Shown here: positions 15,288 to 21,628 of the stretch, in pieces
Numbering within the stretch: the stretch's first letter is position 1
Layout: each line of letters starts with the position of its first letter
The notes under the pieces: model-generated
What the model was told of the DNA's origin: nothing
The model's input: the letters and a program-made list of their open reading frames with translations, nothing else
Databases searched by the model: none
Source: JBCCSZ01 sp039199225
Lineage (GTDB): Bacteria; Bacteroidota; Bacteroidia; Chitinophagales; Saprospiraceae
Assembly (NCBI GenBank): GCA_039199225.1
Contig: JBCCSZ010000080.1
Span: forward strand, 1 to 26,421
Reading direction: 5' to 3'
DNA length: 26,421 bases
Program-made: the position numbers and the translations under genes

Positions 15288-17699
15288 ATGAAAACAAGCC
15301 TCCCTCTTCTATTGACGTGGGGCTGCCTGGCGGTCTTCGGTTTTTCTTCATCCCTTAAAGCCGAAGGCCCGCCGACCAGGCGTGCCAGCGAAAGGATACG
15401 ATCCGACTGCATGCCGGCAGTCTCCTCAACGGACTTAAATATCAACCAAGTGCGCGCCCGCCTATATGCGGCCGGAAGCCTCTTCCAAGACCCTAGCGAG
15501 GTCGGGCCTGCATTTGTGACGCCAAAGGTGGCGGCATCGGAAACGGCGGCCGGTACCAACTTAATGTCTGCCATCTGGATTGGAGGGCTGGACGATGCTG
15601 GAAACCTCAAGGTGGCCGCGGCCCGCTTCGGAGGTACAGACTATGCTCCTGGACCACTGACTCCGGATGAAGGTTTGACAGACGCTGATAATTGTCGCAA
15701 CTGGGATCGCTTTTTCAAGGTCAGAGGGGAGAACGTACACAAGCATTTAGAAGCGTACCAGGCGGCTGTTACAAGTGGTGCTGCCTACATGGAATCCGAT
15801 CTCCCAGAGGACATCAAGGGCTGGCCGGCCCGAGGCAATCCCTTCTTTGAATCGGTTCATGGTTTTGCTTTGCCGAACAGCATCCAGGGTTTGGCGCCAT
15901 TTTTCGATCGGCAGGGCGACGATGTTTACAATCCCCTAGAAGGAGATTATCCAATCATTGATCAAATAGGTTGTAGCGAGTTGTTAATTGCCGATGAAAT
16001 GATCTGGTCGGTATACAACGATGCTGGCCGGGAGCATACGTTGAGCGGGGGGACGCCCATCCGAGCAGAGGTGCAGGCCATTTCTTATGCATTTACGGGG
16101 AATCCGCGTTTGGAATACGCCACCTTTCACGCTTACAAACTGATCAATCGAGCCATAACAGCCATTGATGATGTACACATTGGCTACTGGATGCATCCGC
16201 TGATGGGGTGTGCGGAGGACGATCGCTTTGGTTTCGACAGCCTTCGGCAGATGGTTTACTTTTACAATGAGGATGCAATAGATGGAGATGAAAATTGCGA
16301 ATGTCAAAACGACCAGAATGCTTCGTATTGTGAGCATACACCTTTGTTTGGCGTCGATTTGCTCCGAGGGCCACGAAATGAATTCTTTGAGGAATTGGGT
16401 TTTTCTTCTTTTACCTATCACTACAATGGCGACATTTTCCAAACACCAGCTGGCCTTCAGCGACCTCAGAATCCTGTGGAATACTATCGATGCTTGAAAG
16501 GTAAGTGGCGGGATGGCACCTCATTGACCTACGGAGGAAATGGTTACGACCCCACCAGCCCGCTATCTGTATCGTATGCTTACGACGGTCCACCAAACAG
16601 CTCCTCGGATTGGTCGATGTGTACAGCGCCGACCAACAGCCTCGACAAATCCTGTCTGGCATCCTTTGGCCCATTTCGTTTGAATCCGGGAGCTGTCAAC
16701 CAATGGCTGCTGGGGACTACCTGGGTGTCTGACATCGAACATCCCTGTCCGGACATACGCCCTTTGGTCGAATCCGATGAGTACATTCAATACGAATTTG
16801 ACAAATGCTTTACTCAGTTTGAACAGGGGCCGGACGCACCAGATGTTGTATTTACAGAGTCGACATCGGTGATTCAGGCAAGCCTTTCCAACGAACAATT
16901 TTCCAATAATGCTTTTGAGGATTACAAAGGGACCGATGTGCATCTTTCTTCTTTTTATCCCATAGACGATCAACTCTATCAATTTGAAGGTTACAAGCTC
17001 TTTCAGTTGTCAGGACTAGATGTAAGATTGTCGGAATTGGATGATCCTGAAAAAGCACGTTTGTTTGCTCAGTCCGACATTGAGAATGACATCGAGGATA
17101 TATACAATTGGGAATATACCTATGCTCCCAAGCAAGACCCCTATGAAGAGCAATACGATTGGCAGGCTGTTCTAAAGGTCAAAGGTGGCAACCAGGGCTT
17201 GCGCCGACAAATCGATATTACCGAGGACCTCTTTGCAACGGACTACCGACCACTACTCAATGGTAAAACTTACTATTACACGGCTGTCGCCTATGCCTAC
17301 AACGAGTATGCTCCATTCGAACATCGGATGTCTTATGTGGCTGGTCAGCAAAGGCCCTATTGGCAGGGGAGGGGGAACGTCAGGGTGTACGAAGTAACGC
17401 CAAGCCAATTTCCGCGAAGGGTTCCGGAGGAACCTCCCAGGATTTATCCCAATCCCTATTTTATTTCGGCTGCAGGCAGTACTTCGGAGATAAAGATCGA
17501 TAATTTACCCGAGGGTGGGATGTTGAATGTTTACGCTTCCGATGGTCGCTTGGTGGGAGAATGGATGGTGTCAATTGCAGGCAGCGTTTCTTTCAAGCTC
17601 GAGGATGTGGAAGGGCGCAGTCTTACCCCCGGTGTATACTTCATTAAAGTCTCGTTAGAGGGAGAGAGAAAAGCTTTGTTGAGGTGGATGGTACATTGA
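15288..17699 (+). CDS. Secreted protein C: shortened paralogue of A and B with a different T9SS C-terminal domain
   Basis: An 803-residue secreted protein, 22 bp downstream of protein B and probably in one operon with it. A signal peptide (about 1-25) is followed by RSDCMPAV and NQVRARLY, matching the start of A and B. The core keeps NWDRFF, FFDRQGDD, YKLINRAITAID, EFFEELGFSSFTY, GPFRLNPGAVN and GPDAPDV, and most core cysteines. An Fn3-like domain spans about 565-675 (FEGYKLFQL to YYYTAVAYAYNEY). Soon after VYEVTP the sequence jumps to IYPNPYFI (about 718) and a compact C-terminal domain of about 87 residues (LNVYASDGRLVGEW, TPGVYFIKV, ending LLRWMVH), typical of T9SS type A. About 500 residues present in A and B are missing, and the QFDPS tail is absent. 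The reading frame is clean, so this looks like a distinct architecture, not a pseudogene. Confidence 0.86.
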   Translation: MKTSLPLLLTWGCLAVFGFSSSLKAEGPPTRRASERIRSDCMPAVSSTDLNINQVRARLYAAGSLFQDPSEVGPAFVTPKVAASETAAGTNLMSAIWIGGLDDAGNLKVAAARFGGTDYAPGPLTPDEGLTDADNCRNWDRFFKVRGENVHKHLEAYQAAVTSGAAYMESDLPEDIKGWPARGNPFFESVHGFALPNSIQGLAPFFDRQGDDVYNPLEGDYPIIDQIGCSELLIADEMIWSVYNDAGREHTLSGGTPIRAEVQAISYAFTGNPRLEYATFHAYKLINRAITAIDDVHIGYWMHPLMGCAEDDRFGFDSLRQMVYFYNEDAIDGDENCECQNDQNASYCEHTPLFGVDLLRGPRNEFFEELGFSSFTYHYNGDIFQTPAGLQRPQNPVEYYRCLKGKWRDGTSLTYGGNGYDPTSPLSVSYAYDGPPNSSSDWSMCTAPTNSLDKSCLASFGPFRLNPGAVNQWLLGTTWVSDIEHPCPDIRPLVESDEYIQYEFDKCFTQFEQGPDAPDVVFTESTSVIQASLSNEQFSNNAFEDYKGTDVHLSSFYPIDDQLYQFEGYKLFQLSGLDVRLSELDDPEKARLFAQSDIENDIEDIYNWEYTYAPKQDPYEEQYDWQAVLKVKGGNQGLRRQIDITEDLFATDYRPLLNGKTYYYTAVAYAYNEYAPFEHRMSYVAGQQRPYWQGRGNVRVYEVTPSQFPRRVPEEPPRIYPNPYFISAAGSTSEIKIDNLPEGGMLNVYASDGRLVGEWMVSIAGSVSFKLEDVEGRSLTPGVYFIKVSLEGERKALLRWMVH

Positions 17700-17753
17700 G
17701 CATTTAAGTTTCATAGAATCCATATATTGGCGGAATAGCCCGTAAAATTTAGA

Positions 17754-17780
17754 TTGTTTGCCAAAAAGTTATTAACTTTG
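17754..17780 (+). promoter_or_regulatory. Candidate upstream greA promoter (P1)
   Basis: TAACTTTG at 17773-17780 matches TAnnTTTG exactly. TTG at 17754-17756 lies 16 bases upstream, close to the usual -33 spacing, and a TTTG is also present at 17757-17760. The predicted start, near 17786, is only a few bases before the hairpin at 17790, so the first RNA made would be mostly hairpin. Confidence 0.45.
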
Positions 17781-17789
17781 TTAAAATAC

Positions 17790-17835
17790 AATTAGAGAAC
17801 GTTTTTGCTGAGCTGCAAGAGCGTTCTCTAATTTT
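17790..17835 (+). terminator. Long hairpin terminator / possible greA leader attenuator
   Basis: A perfect 12-bp stem (17790-17801 with 17822-17833) extends inward through two wobbles to about 19 bp, with a 6-base loop TGAGCT. A T-rich tail (TTTTATCTT) overlaps the end. It lies 90 bp after the stop of protein C, so it can terminate the B-C operon. It also lies immediately after promoter-like P1, so it could end transcripts started there. Confidence 0.82.
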
Positions 17836-17928
17836 ATCTTGAAAACTGTCATCGGATCGCTGTTTGCGAAAATATTATTGAGGTTCGACCACTGTTCCTT
17901 ATCTTCAAAAGTGGCACCACCTGAATTT

Positions 17929-17936
17929 TAGTTTTG
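17929..17936 (+). promoter_or_regulatory. Candidate proximal greA promoter (P2) -7 element
   Basis: TAGTTTTG matches TAnnTTTG exactly. No TTG is found at the expected -33 distance, so this is a partial match. A start near 17942 would give a greA leader of about 80 nt. Confidence 0.4.
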
Positions 17937-18021
17937 TATGTATTATCCGGAAAGGTGTTCAAACATCACCTGAGCAACCCTGTCGCGGTTGTCATCCGAT
18001 TCAAAATAAATAGGTTTTATT

Positions 18022-18495
18022 ATGGCTAACTACAACTATCTGACACAGGAAGGATACGATAAAATCGTTGCTGACTTAGATGAAATGAAAAGTACAGGCC
18101 GCCAAAAAGTTGCTAAGGCAATCGCGGAGGCCAGAGAGAAAGGAGACCTTTCTGAAAATGCTGAATACGATGCCGCCAAGGATGCTCAGGGCATGCTCGA
18201 ACTGCGTATCAATGAGCTAGAGAAGACTTTGGCCAACGCCCGCGTCATCGATGCCAGCCAACTGGATACGTCCAAAGTAACGGTTTTGTCGAAAGTGACC
18301 ATCAAAAACGTCAAAAGTGGGAAATCCATCACTTACCACCTCGTCTCAGAGTCTGAGGCAGATTTAAAAGCCAAGAAGATTTCCGTCAATTCTCCGGTTG
18401 GGAAAGGTTTGCTGGGTAAGAAAGTAGGAGAGGTTGCTACGGTGGAAACTCCCCGAGGCAATATCGAGTTTGAGGTTGTGGACATATCTATCTAA
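18022..18495 (+). CDS. greA: Transcription elongation factor GreA
   Basis: A 157-residue protein of the standard GreA length. The N-terminal coiled coil (about 1-75) carries GDLSENAEYDAAKD at its tip, with the acidic pair that GreA inserts into the RNA polymerase secondary channel to stimulate cleavage of backtracked RNA. The C-terminal FKBP-like domain includes SVNSPVGKGLLGKKVG and ends in EFEVVDISI. The ATG at 18022 gives the expected start, MANYNYLTQEGYDKI. The HIT-family gene follows 40 bp downstream in the same direction with no terminator between, so the two are probably co-transcribed. Two promoter-like elements and a hairpin lie upstream, which suggests regulation at the leader. Confidence 0.97.
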   Translation: MANYNYLTQEGYDKIVADLDEMKSTGRQKVAKAIAEAREKGDLSENAEYDAAKDAQGMLELRINELEKTLANARVIDASQLDTSKVTVLSKVTIKNVKSGKSITYHLVSESEADLKAKKISVNSPVGKGLLGKKVGEVATVETPRGNIEFEVVDISI

Positions 18496-18535
18496 TCCAT
18501 CACAACTCTTTAATCTACACAATATCTTCGCTCTT

Positions 18536-18922
18536 ATGGCCAGCATTTTTTCACGCATCGTACAGGGGGAAATTCCCTGCCACAAGATCGCAGAGTCAGA
18601 AGGCTACCTGGCTTTCCTGGACATCAACCCTTTGGTAAAAGGACATACGCTTTGTATTCCCAAAAAAGAGATCGATTACCTATTCGATTTAGACGATGAG
18701 ACGCTTGCGGGCTTGATGATTTTCGCCAAAGGAGTGGCTAAAAAAATCGAGGCAGTCATTCCTTGCAAACGTGTTGGCGTATCGGTGATCGGAACCGAGG
18801 TCCCGCATGCGCATGTTCACCTCATTCCTTTTGCTCAAGAGGCGGAAATGAGTATTACCAGACCAAAGTTAAAGCTGAGCCAAGAAGAGTTGGCGTCAAT
18901 TGCTGCGCAGATCAGGGGTTGA
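18536..18922 (+). CDS. HIT-family (histidine triad, HinT-like) nucleotide hydrolase
   Basis: A 128-residue protein with the histidine triad HAHVHLIP near its C-terminus, the active-site signature (H-x-H-x-H) of nucleotide-binding hydrolases that cleave AMP-lysine or adenylylated compounds in the cytoplasm. The N-terminal SIFSRIVQGEIPCHKIAE and FLDINPLVKGHTLCIPKK are typical of the HinT branch. The frame is open further upstream into greA, but ATG 18536 produces the family's conserved MASIFSRI start and removes the overlap. The stop overlaps the 3' end of the opposing rnpA by 11 bp. Confidence 0.94.
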   Translation: MASIFSRIVQGEIPCHKIAESEGYLAFLDINPLVKGHTLCIPKKEIDYLFDLDDETLAGLMIFAKGVAKKIEAVIPCKRVGVSVIGTEVPHAHVHLIPFAQEAEMSITRPKLKLSQEELASIAAQIRG

Positions 18923-19304
18923 TCTGTCGTTTCCACTTCCTAATCATTTTTCTAACAGCCGATGCCACTTTTCTGTAAGGCATGGGCTCCTTGGCAATGT
19001 ATATGACCATGAAGGCATATTGCTGCTGGTTTCCTGCTGGCAGGTGTTCGTACAATAGATGCTTGTGCAAGCGATATGCCTCTTTCAGCTTCCGGCCCAG
19101 CCGATTGCGATCTACGGCCTTTGGAAAGGCGCGCCGTGGAATACTATGAGCAAATTGGACATGGAATTCGCCTTCGGCTTTGTCTATAGGCATCCAAATA
19201 AGGCGAAGTGGGTAGGCACTCAGCGATGAGCCCTCTCGGAACAATTGTCCGATGAGCTTCCGACTCTTTAATCTTTCGGCTTTGTTGAACGTAAAAGCTG
19301 GCAT
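18912..19304 (-). CDS. rnpA: Ribonuclease P protein component
   Basis: A 130-residue basic protein. The signature block is IPRRAFPKAVDRNRLGRKLK followed by EAYR, containing the RNR motif that contacts RNase P RNA. It assists the catalytic RNA in removing 5' leaders from tRNA precursors. The N-terminus (FNKAERLKSRKLIGQLFREG) and the tail MIRKWKRQINP fit the family. It lies 49 bp downstream of rpmH, the near-universal bacterial order rpmH-rnpA, and probably shares its promoter. Its 3' end overlaps the convergent HIT gene by 11 bp, so the two stop codons lie inside each other's coding ends. Confidence 0.96.
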   Translation of the reverse strand: MPAFTFNKAERLKSRKLIGQLFREGSSLSAYPLRLIWMPIDKAEGEFHVQFAHSIPRRAFPKAVDRNRLGRKLKEAYRLHKHLLYEHLPAGNQQQYAFMVIYIAKEPMPYRKVASAVRKMIRKWKRQINP

Positions 19305-19353
19305 GCAAGGGATGGAAAGGTGAAGGGTAAAACTTCAGCATTCCAAGAGCGAT

Positions 19354-19509
19354 TTACTTGACGATTTTTTCGTCTGAGACGGTCAATTTATGACGACCTT
19401 TTGCCCGGCGGCGAGCCAGTAGCTTGCGTCCATTCTTACTACTCATGCGCGTGCGAAATCCATGCTTGTTGGAACGCTTTCTTTTGGATGGTTGATAAGT
19501 CCTTTTCAT
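19354..19509 (-). CDS. rpmH: 50S ribosomal protein L34
   Basis: A 51-residue, very basic protein beginning MKRTYQPSKRKRSNKHGFRT and continuing RMSSKNGRKLLARRRAKG to KLTVSDEKIVK, a near-canonical L34. It is a component of the large ribosomal subunit. The start is the ATG at 19507-19509 and the stop is TAA. rnpA follows directly. An exact -7 element with a correctly spaced TTG lies about 43-73 bp upstream. Confidence 0.97.
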   Translation of the reverse strand: MKRTYQPSKRKRSNKHGFRTRMSSKNGRKLLARRRAKGRHKLTVSDEKIVK

Positions 19510-19836
19510 TTTAATAAATTCTTTTCCGAGTTACTGGCCAAAAAAGCGGGACAAAGGTACAATTAATTTTTGAGCTATACAACTGTTGGGTTTTTCAAAA
19601 AATATTGATTTCCGTAGCTGATCCTGCTCAAGGAGTCCGACTGCACTGAATACTGTTCCTTTTTGGCGGCTCTATGGGTTAATTCCGTCATTATTAGGGA
19701 GATATGTTATAAAAAATAGCTTCATTTTTTTATTTTCACTGTGGCAGCGAGTAAAAATAAGTTCCCTTAGCTGAACGGCCGCAGCCTTTGTTCCATCATT
19801 TAACAAAACGATTTCAAAATCAAAATTCAAACAACT
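19510..19836. other. Divergent gene-free region between rpmH and the LEA-like gene
   Basis: 327 bp without a credible ORF. The left third holds the rpmH promoter. In the rest I see no exact TAnnTTTG on the plus strand for the LEA-like gene; the nearest candidate, a CCTTTG at about 19788, lacks the TA. The LEA-like gene may use an alternative sigma factor, but no specific motif supports that. Confidence 0.55.
19552..19582 (-). promoter_or_regulatory. rpmH-rnpA promoter
   Basis: On the minus strand, TTG (19580-19582) is followed after 20 bases by TACCTTTG (19552-19559). Both boxes and the spacing fit the Bacteroidota consensus TTG-N17-23-TAnnTTTG, making this the best complete promoter in the window. 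The predicted start near 19546 gives a leader of about 37 nt. Confidence 0.65.
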
Positions 19837-20421
19837 ATGGGTTTTTTCAACTATTTAAAGGGAGTATTCGGTTCGGCAAAAGATGCCGCTGATAAAGTTG
19901 CCGAACAGGCTGGTGACTTGGCTGAAACAATGGCCGATAAAGCAGAAGATGCACTGGAAAATGCGAAAGAGGTAGCCGGAGATATGGCAGAAAAGGCAGG
20001 TAAATACTACGAAGGTGCCAAAGATGCAGCAGAAGATGTACTGGATAAAGCAGAAGATACACTCGAAGGCATGGCAGAAAAAGCCGGTGAGGCCATGACC
20101 AGCGCCAAAGAAATGGCCAGCAGTGCGATGGAGGGTGCCAAGGATATGGCCAATAGCGCGATGGAAAAAGCGGGTGACGCCATGGATGTTGCCAAAGAAA
20201 AAGCCGGTGATGCCATGGAAAGTGCCAAGGAGATGGCCAGCAATGCAATGGATAAAGCGGGTGATGCTGCAGAGGTTGTGAAGGAGACTGCAGCGGATGC
20301 AATGGCCGGCGCAAAAGAAACGGCTAAAGGGGCAATGGAAAATGCCAAAGACGTCGCTGAAAATATGAGTGAAAAAGCAAAAGACATAATAGGGGATAAG
20401 GATACCCCTAAAGATGCTTAA
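19837..20421 (+). CDS. LEA-like 11-residue-repeat protein, predicted amphipathic helix
   Basis: A 194-residue protein made almost entirely of Ala, Lys, Glu, Asp, Met and Gly, with no cysteine, no proline before residue 191 and no signal peptide. After a short hydrophobic N-terminal helix (MGFFNYLKGVFG) it is a long run of AKE/AGD units. From residue 90 to 177 the sequence falls into eight units of exactly 11 residues (AKEMASSAMEG, AKDMANSAMEK, AGDAMDVAKEK, AGDAMESAKEM and so on). This composition and period match group 3 late-embryogenesis-abundant proteins, which are disordered when hydrated and fold into amphipathic helices on drying or at membranes. A stress-protectant role is inferred; a membrane-surface apolipoprotein-like role is also possible. 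It is monocistronic, with its own terminator. Confidence 0.85.
   Translation: MGFFNYLKGVFGSAKDAADKVAEQAGDLAETMADKAEDALENAKEVAGDMAEKAGKYYEGAKDAAEDVLDKAEDTLEGMAEKAGEAMTSAKEMASSAMEGAKDMANSAMEKAGDAMDVAKEKAGDAMESAKEMASNAMDKAGDAAEVVKETAADAMAGAKETAKGAMENAKDVAENMSEKAKDIIGDKDTPKDA
20104..20367 (+). repeat. Eight tandem degenerate 33-bp repeats (11 codons each)
   Basis: Units start at 20104, 20137, 20170, 20203, 20236, 20269, 20302 and 20335. Units 3 and 4 are the most alike at DNA level (both begin with the GCGGGTGACGCCATGGA / GCCGGTGATGCCATGGA pair, 33 bp apart), which indicates growth by in-frame tandem duplication. Confidence 0.7.
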
Positions 20422-20443
20422 ACTTGAGTTCTAAATGATGAAT

Positions 20444-20481
20444 GCCATTCTGCCCATTTCTAAAGCGGAATGGCTTTTTTT
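20444..20481 (+). terminator. Intrinsic terminator of the LEA-like gene
   Basis: A 10-bp stem with one wobble (20444-20453 with 20465-20474), an 11-base loop and a following run of seven T. It begins 23 bp after the stop codon and its T-run touches the stop codon of the opposing glycosylase gene. Confidence 0.85.
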
Positions 20482-21154
20482 ATGGAATAGCCTGTAGGCA
20501 AGAAACATACTGATCGACGTATTGGTCCATCGTCCGTCTGCGATATTGCATCACCCAACGCGGGTGGGGTAGCGGAACGACTTCCCTAAACAGCTCAATG
20601 CGGTCATTCAATTTCTTTAGGTATTTATAATTCTTCCCCTGGCCTAGGCAAATCGCCACATCTCCCGTGCAGCCAAAGGCGTGTTGTACGCTCAGGTTTT
20701 CGATGATGTAGGGCTCTACACTTTCTTGCAATTGGCGATCGTCATAGTAGTTGCAGTTAATGCCATTGCGGGTAAAGCCGAGAGGACAGACAGAGCTGAT
20801 GTAGCACTTTTGGTAAAAGCTTTCCGGACCACCCATGGCTTCTACAACTTCGTAGATGAAAATGGAGGACAGCTCCGATCTTTTGTGAAATGGATTTGGG
20901 ATGCCACAATCATCGGCCAAGCGGATGGGGTCGGTAAAGGCAATGCCAGTGACCCCAGCACCAAATCGGCCTGGGTTGATGCCGAGTAATAGCTTTCGAG
21001 GATGGTGATCAGAGAAAAACTTTTCATAAAATGCCGTCATGGCAGAAAGTGTATCGGCTGCTTCAAAGGGATAAAGTAACTCAAAGCCTGTTGGAATGCG
21101 CCAGTTGGCCTGCAAGGAGCGGTGGAATGCCAGTACTTTTTGGGCAAAGGTCAT
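20480..21154 (-). CDS. SMUG2-like uracil-DNA glycosylase family protein
   Basis: A 224-residue protein of the SMUG2/DUF4918-type branch of the uracil-DNA glycosylase superfamily, common in Bacteroidota. Motif 1 is LLLGINPGRFGAGVTGIAFT and the C-terminal DNA-contact motif is PLPHPRWVMQYR. Between them lie YISSVCPLGFTRNG and AICLGQGKNYKYLKKLN. Such enzymes excise uracil or related damaged bases to start base-excision repair. The frame is open to 21250, but the ATG at 21152-21154 gives MTFAQKVLAFHRSL, the usual start of the family, and the extra upstream residues look non-coding. It stands alone, divergent from the small secreted protein at 21253. The exact substrate cannot be read from sequence. 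Confidence 0.88.
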   Translation of the reverse strand: MTFAQKVLAFHRSLQANWRIPTGFELLYPFEAADTLSAMTAFYEKFFSDHHPRKLLLGINPGRFGAGVTGIAFTDPIRLADDCGIPNPFHKRSELSSIFIYEVVEAMGGPESFYQKCYISSVCPLGFTRNGINCNYYDDRQLQESVEPYIIENLSVQHAFGCTGDVAICLGQGKNYKYLKKLNDRIELFREVVPLPHPRWVMQYRRRTMDQYVDQYVSCLQAIP

Positions 21155-21252
21155 AGCTGAAATGGATATTTGTAGTCTTGGAATTTCGGGTAGCCACTGT
21201 CTTAGAATGGCATGGTTTGTGAAAATCCAAGTTAAATAAACAATGCGCAACT

Positions 21253-21618
21253 ATGTCCCCTAAGTACACCTCTTTTACACTGTTTCTACTATTTTTTTGC
21301 TTCTGTTTGGTCTCAACAGCAGAGGCACAATACGCCATTCCTGCCAAACAACCCCGAAATCCGGATTCCATCCGAGTCATTTCTGTCACTTCTAGTAAGG
21401 AAGATCAGCAATTGATGATCAACTTTAGTCAACCCATCAAGAGCGATGCTTCTCTGAGCTTATTCAACCTTCACGGTAAGGAAGTGCAGCGGACAGAGGT
21501 GAAAAGCAATAAAGAACTGGTTGAGTTGGATTTATCAGAACTTCCAGAAGGCATGTATGTGGCAGTTATCAGTGGCGATGAAGTCCACCTAAGCCAATAT
21601 GTTTTCAAGGAATTTTGA
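21253..21618 (+). CDS. Small secreted protein consisting of a T9SS sorting-domain-like fold
   Basis: A 121-residue protein with a clear signal peptide (hydrophobic FTLFLLFFCFCLVSTAEA, cleavage near residue 25). The roughly 95-residue mature part reads like a T9SS type A C-terminal domain: strand SVTSSKEDQQLMINFSQPI, then LSLFNLHGKEVQRTEV, then LDLSELPEGMYVAVISG and a final strand SQYVFKEF. The usual opening PNP motif is absent, and the end lacks the typical basic residue, so it may be a relic or an adapted fold. There is no cargo domain in front. It converges on the PorE-like gene with only 10 bp between their stop codons. Secretion is well supported; function is unknown. Confidence 0.78.
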   Translation: MSPKYTSFTLFLLFFCFCLVSTAEAQYAIPAKQPRNPDSIRVISVTSSKEDQQLMINFSQPIKSDASLSLFNLHGKEVQRTEVKSNKELVELDLSELPEGMYVAVISGDEVHLSQYVFKEF

Positions 21619-21628
21619 TGTTGTTGAT

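Larger units (their letters stand above)
17700..18021. other. Gene-free region between protein C and greA
   Basis: 322 bp with no credible ORF. It contains, in order, an exact -7 element (17773-17780), a long hairpin with T-run (17790-17835), a second exact -7 element (17929-17936) and a greA leader of about 80 nt. The leader contains a smaller GGTGTTCAAACATCACC stem-loop-like segment (17953-17969). Confidence 0.6.

Noticed and set aside
19847..20314. 155-codon minus-strand frame rich in Leu, His, Pro and Trp
   Set aside because: It is the reverse of the Ala/Lys/Met repeat codons of the LEA-like gene; its composition is an artefact of the repeats.
20104..20367. 33-bp periodicity considered as a CRISPR array
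   Set aside because: The repeats are directly adjacent without spacers, stay in one reading frame and encode the 11-residue LEA unit.
20444..20474. The hairpin after the LEA-like gene as a two-way terminator also serving the glycosylase gene
   Set aside because: On the minus strand the stem is followed by ATTCATCATT, not a T-run, so only the plus-strand direction is supported.
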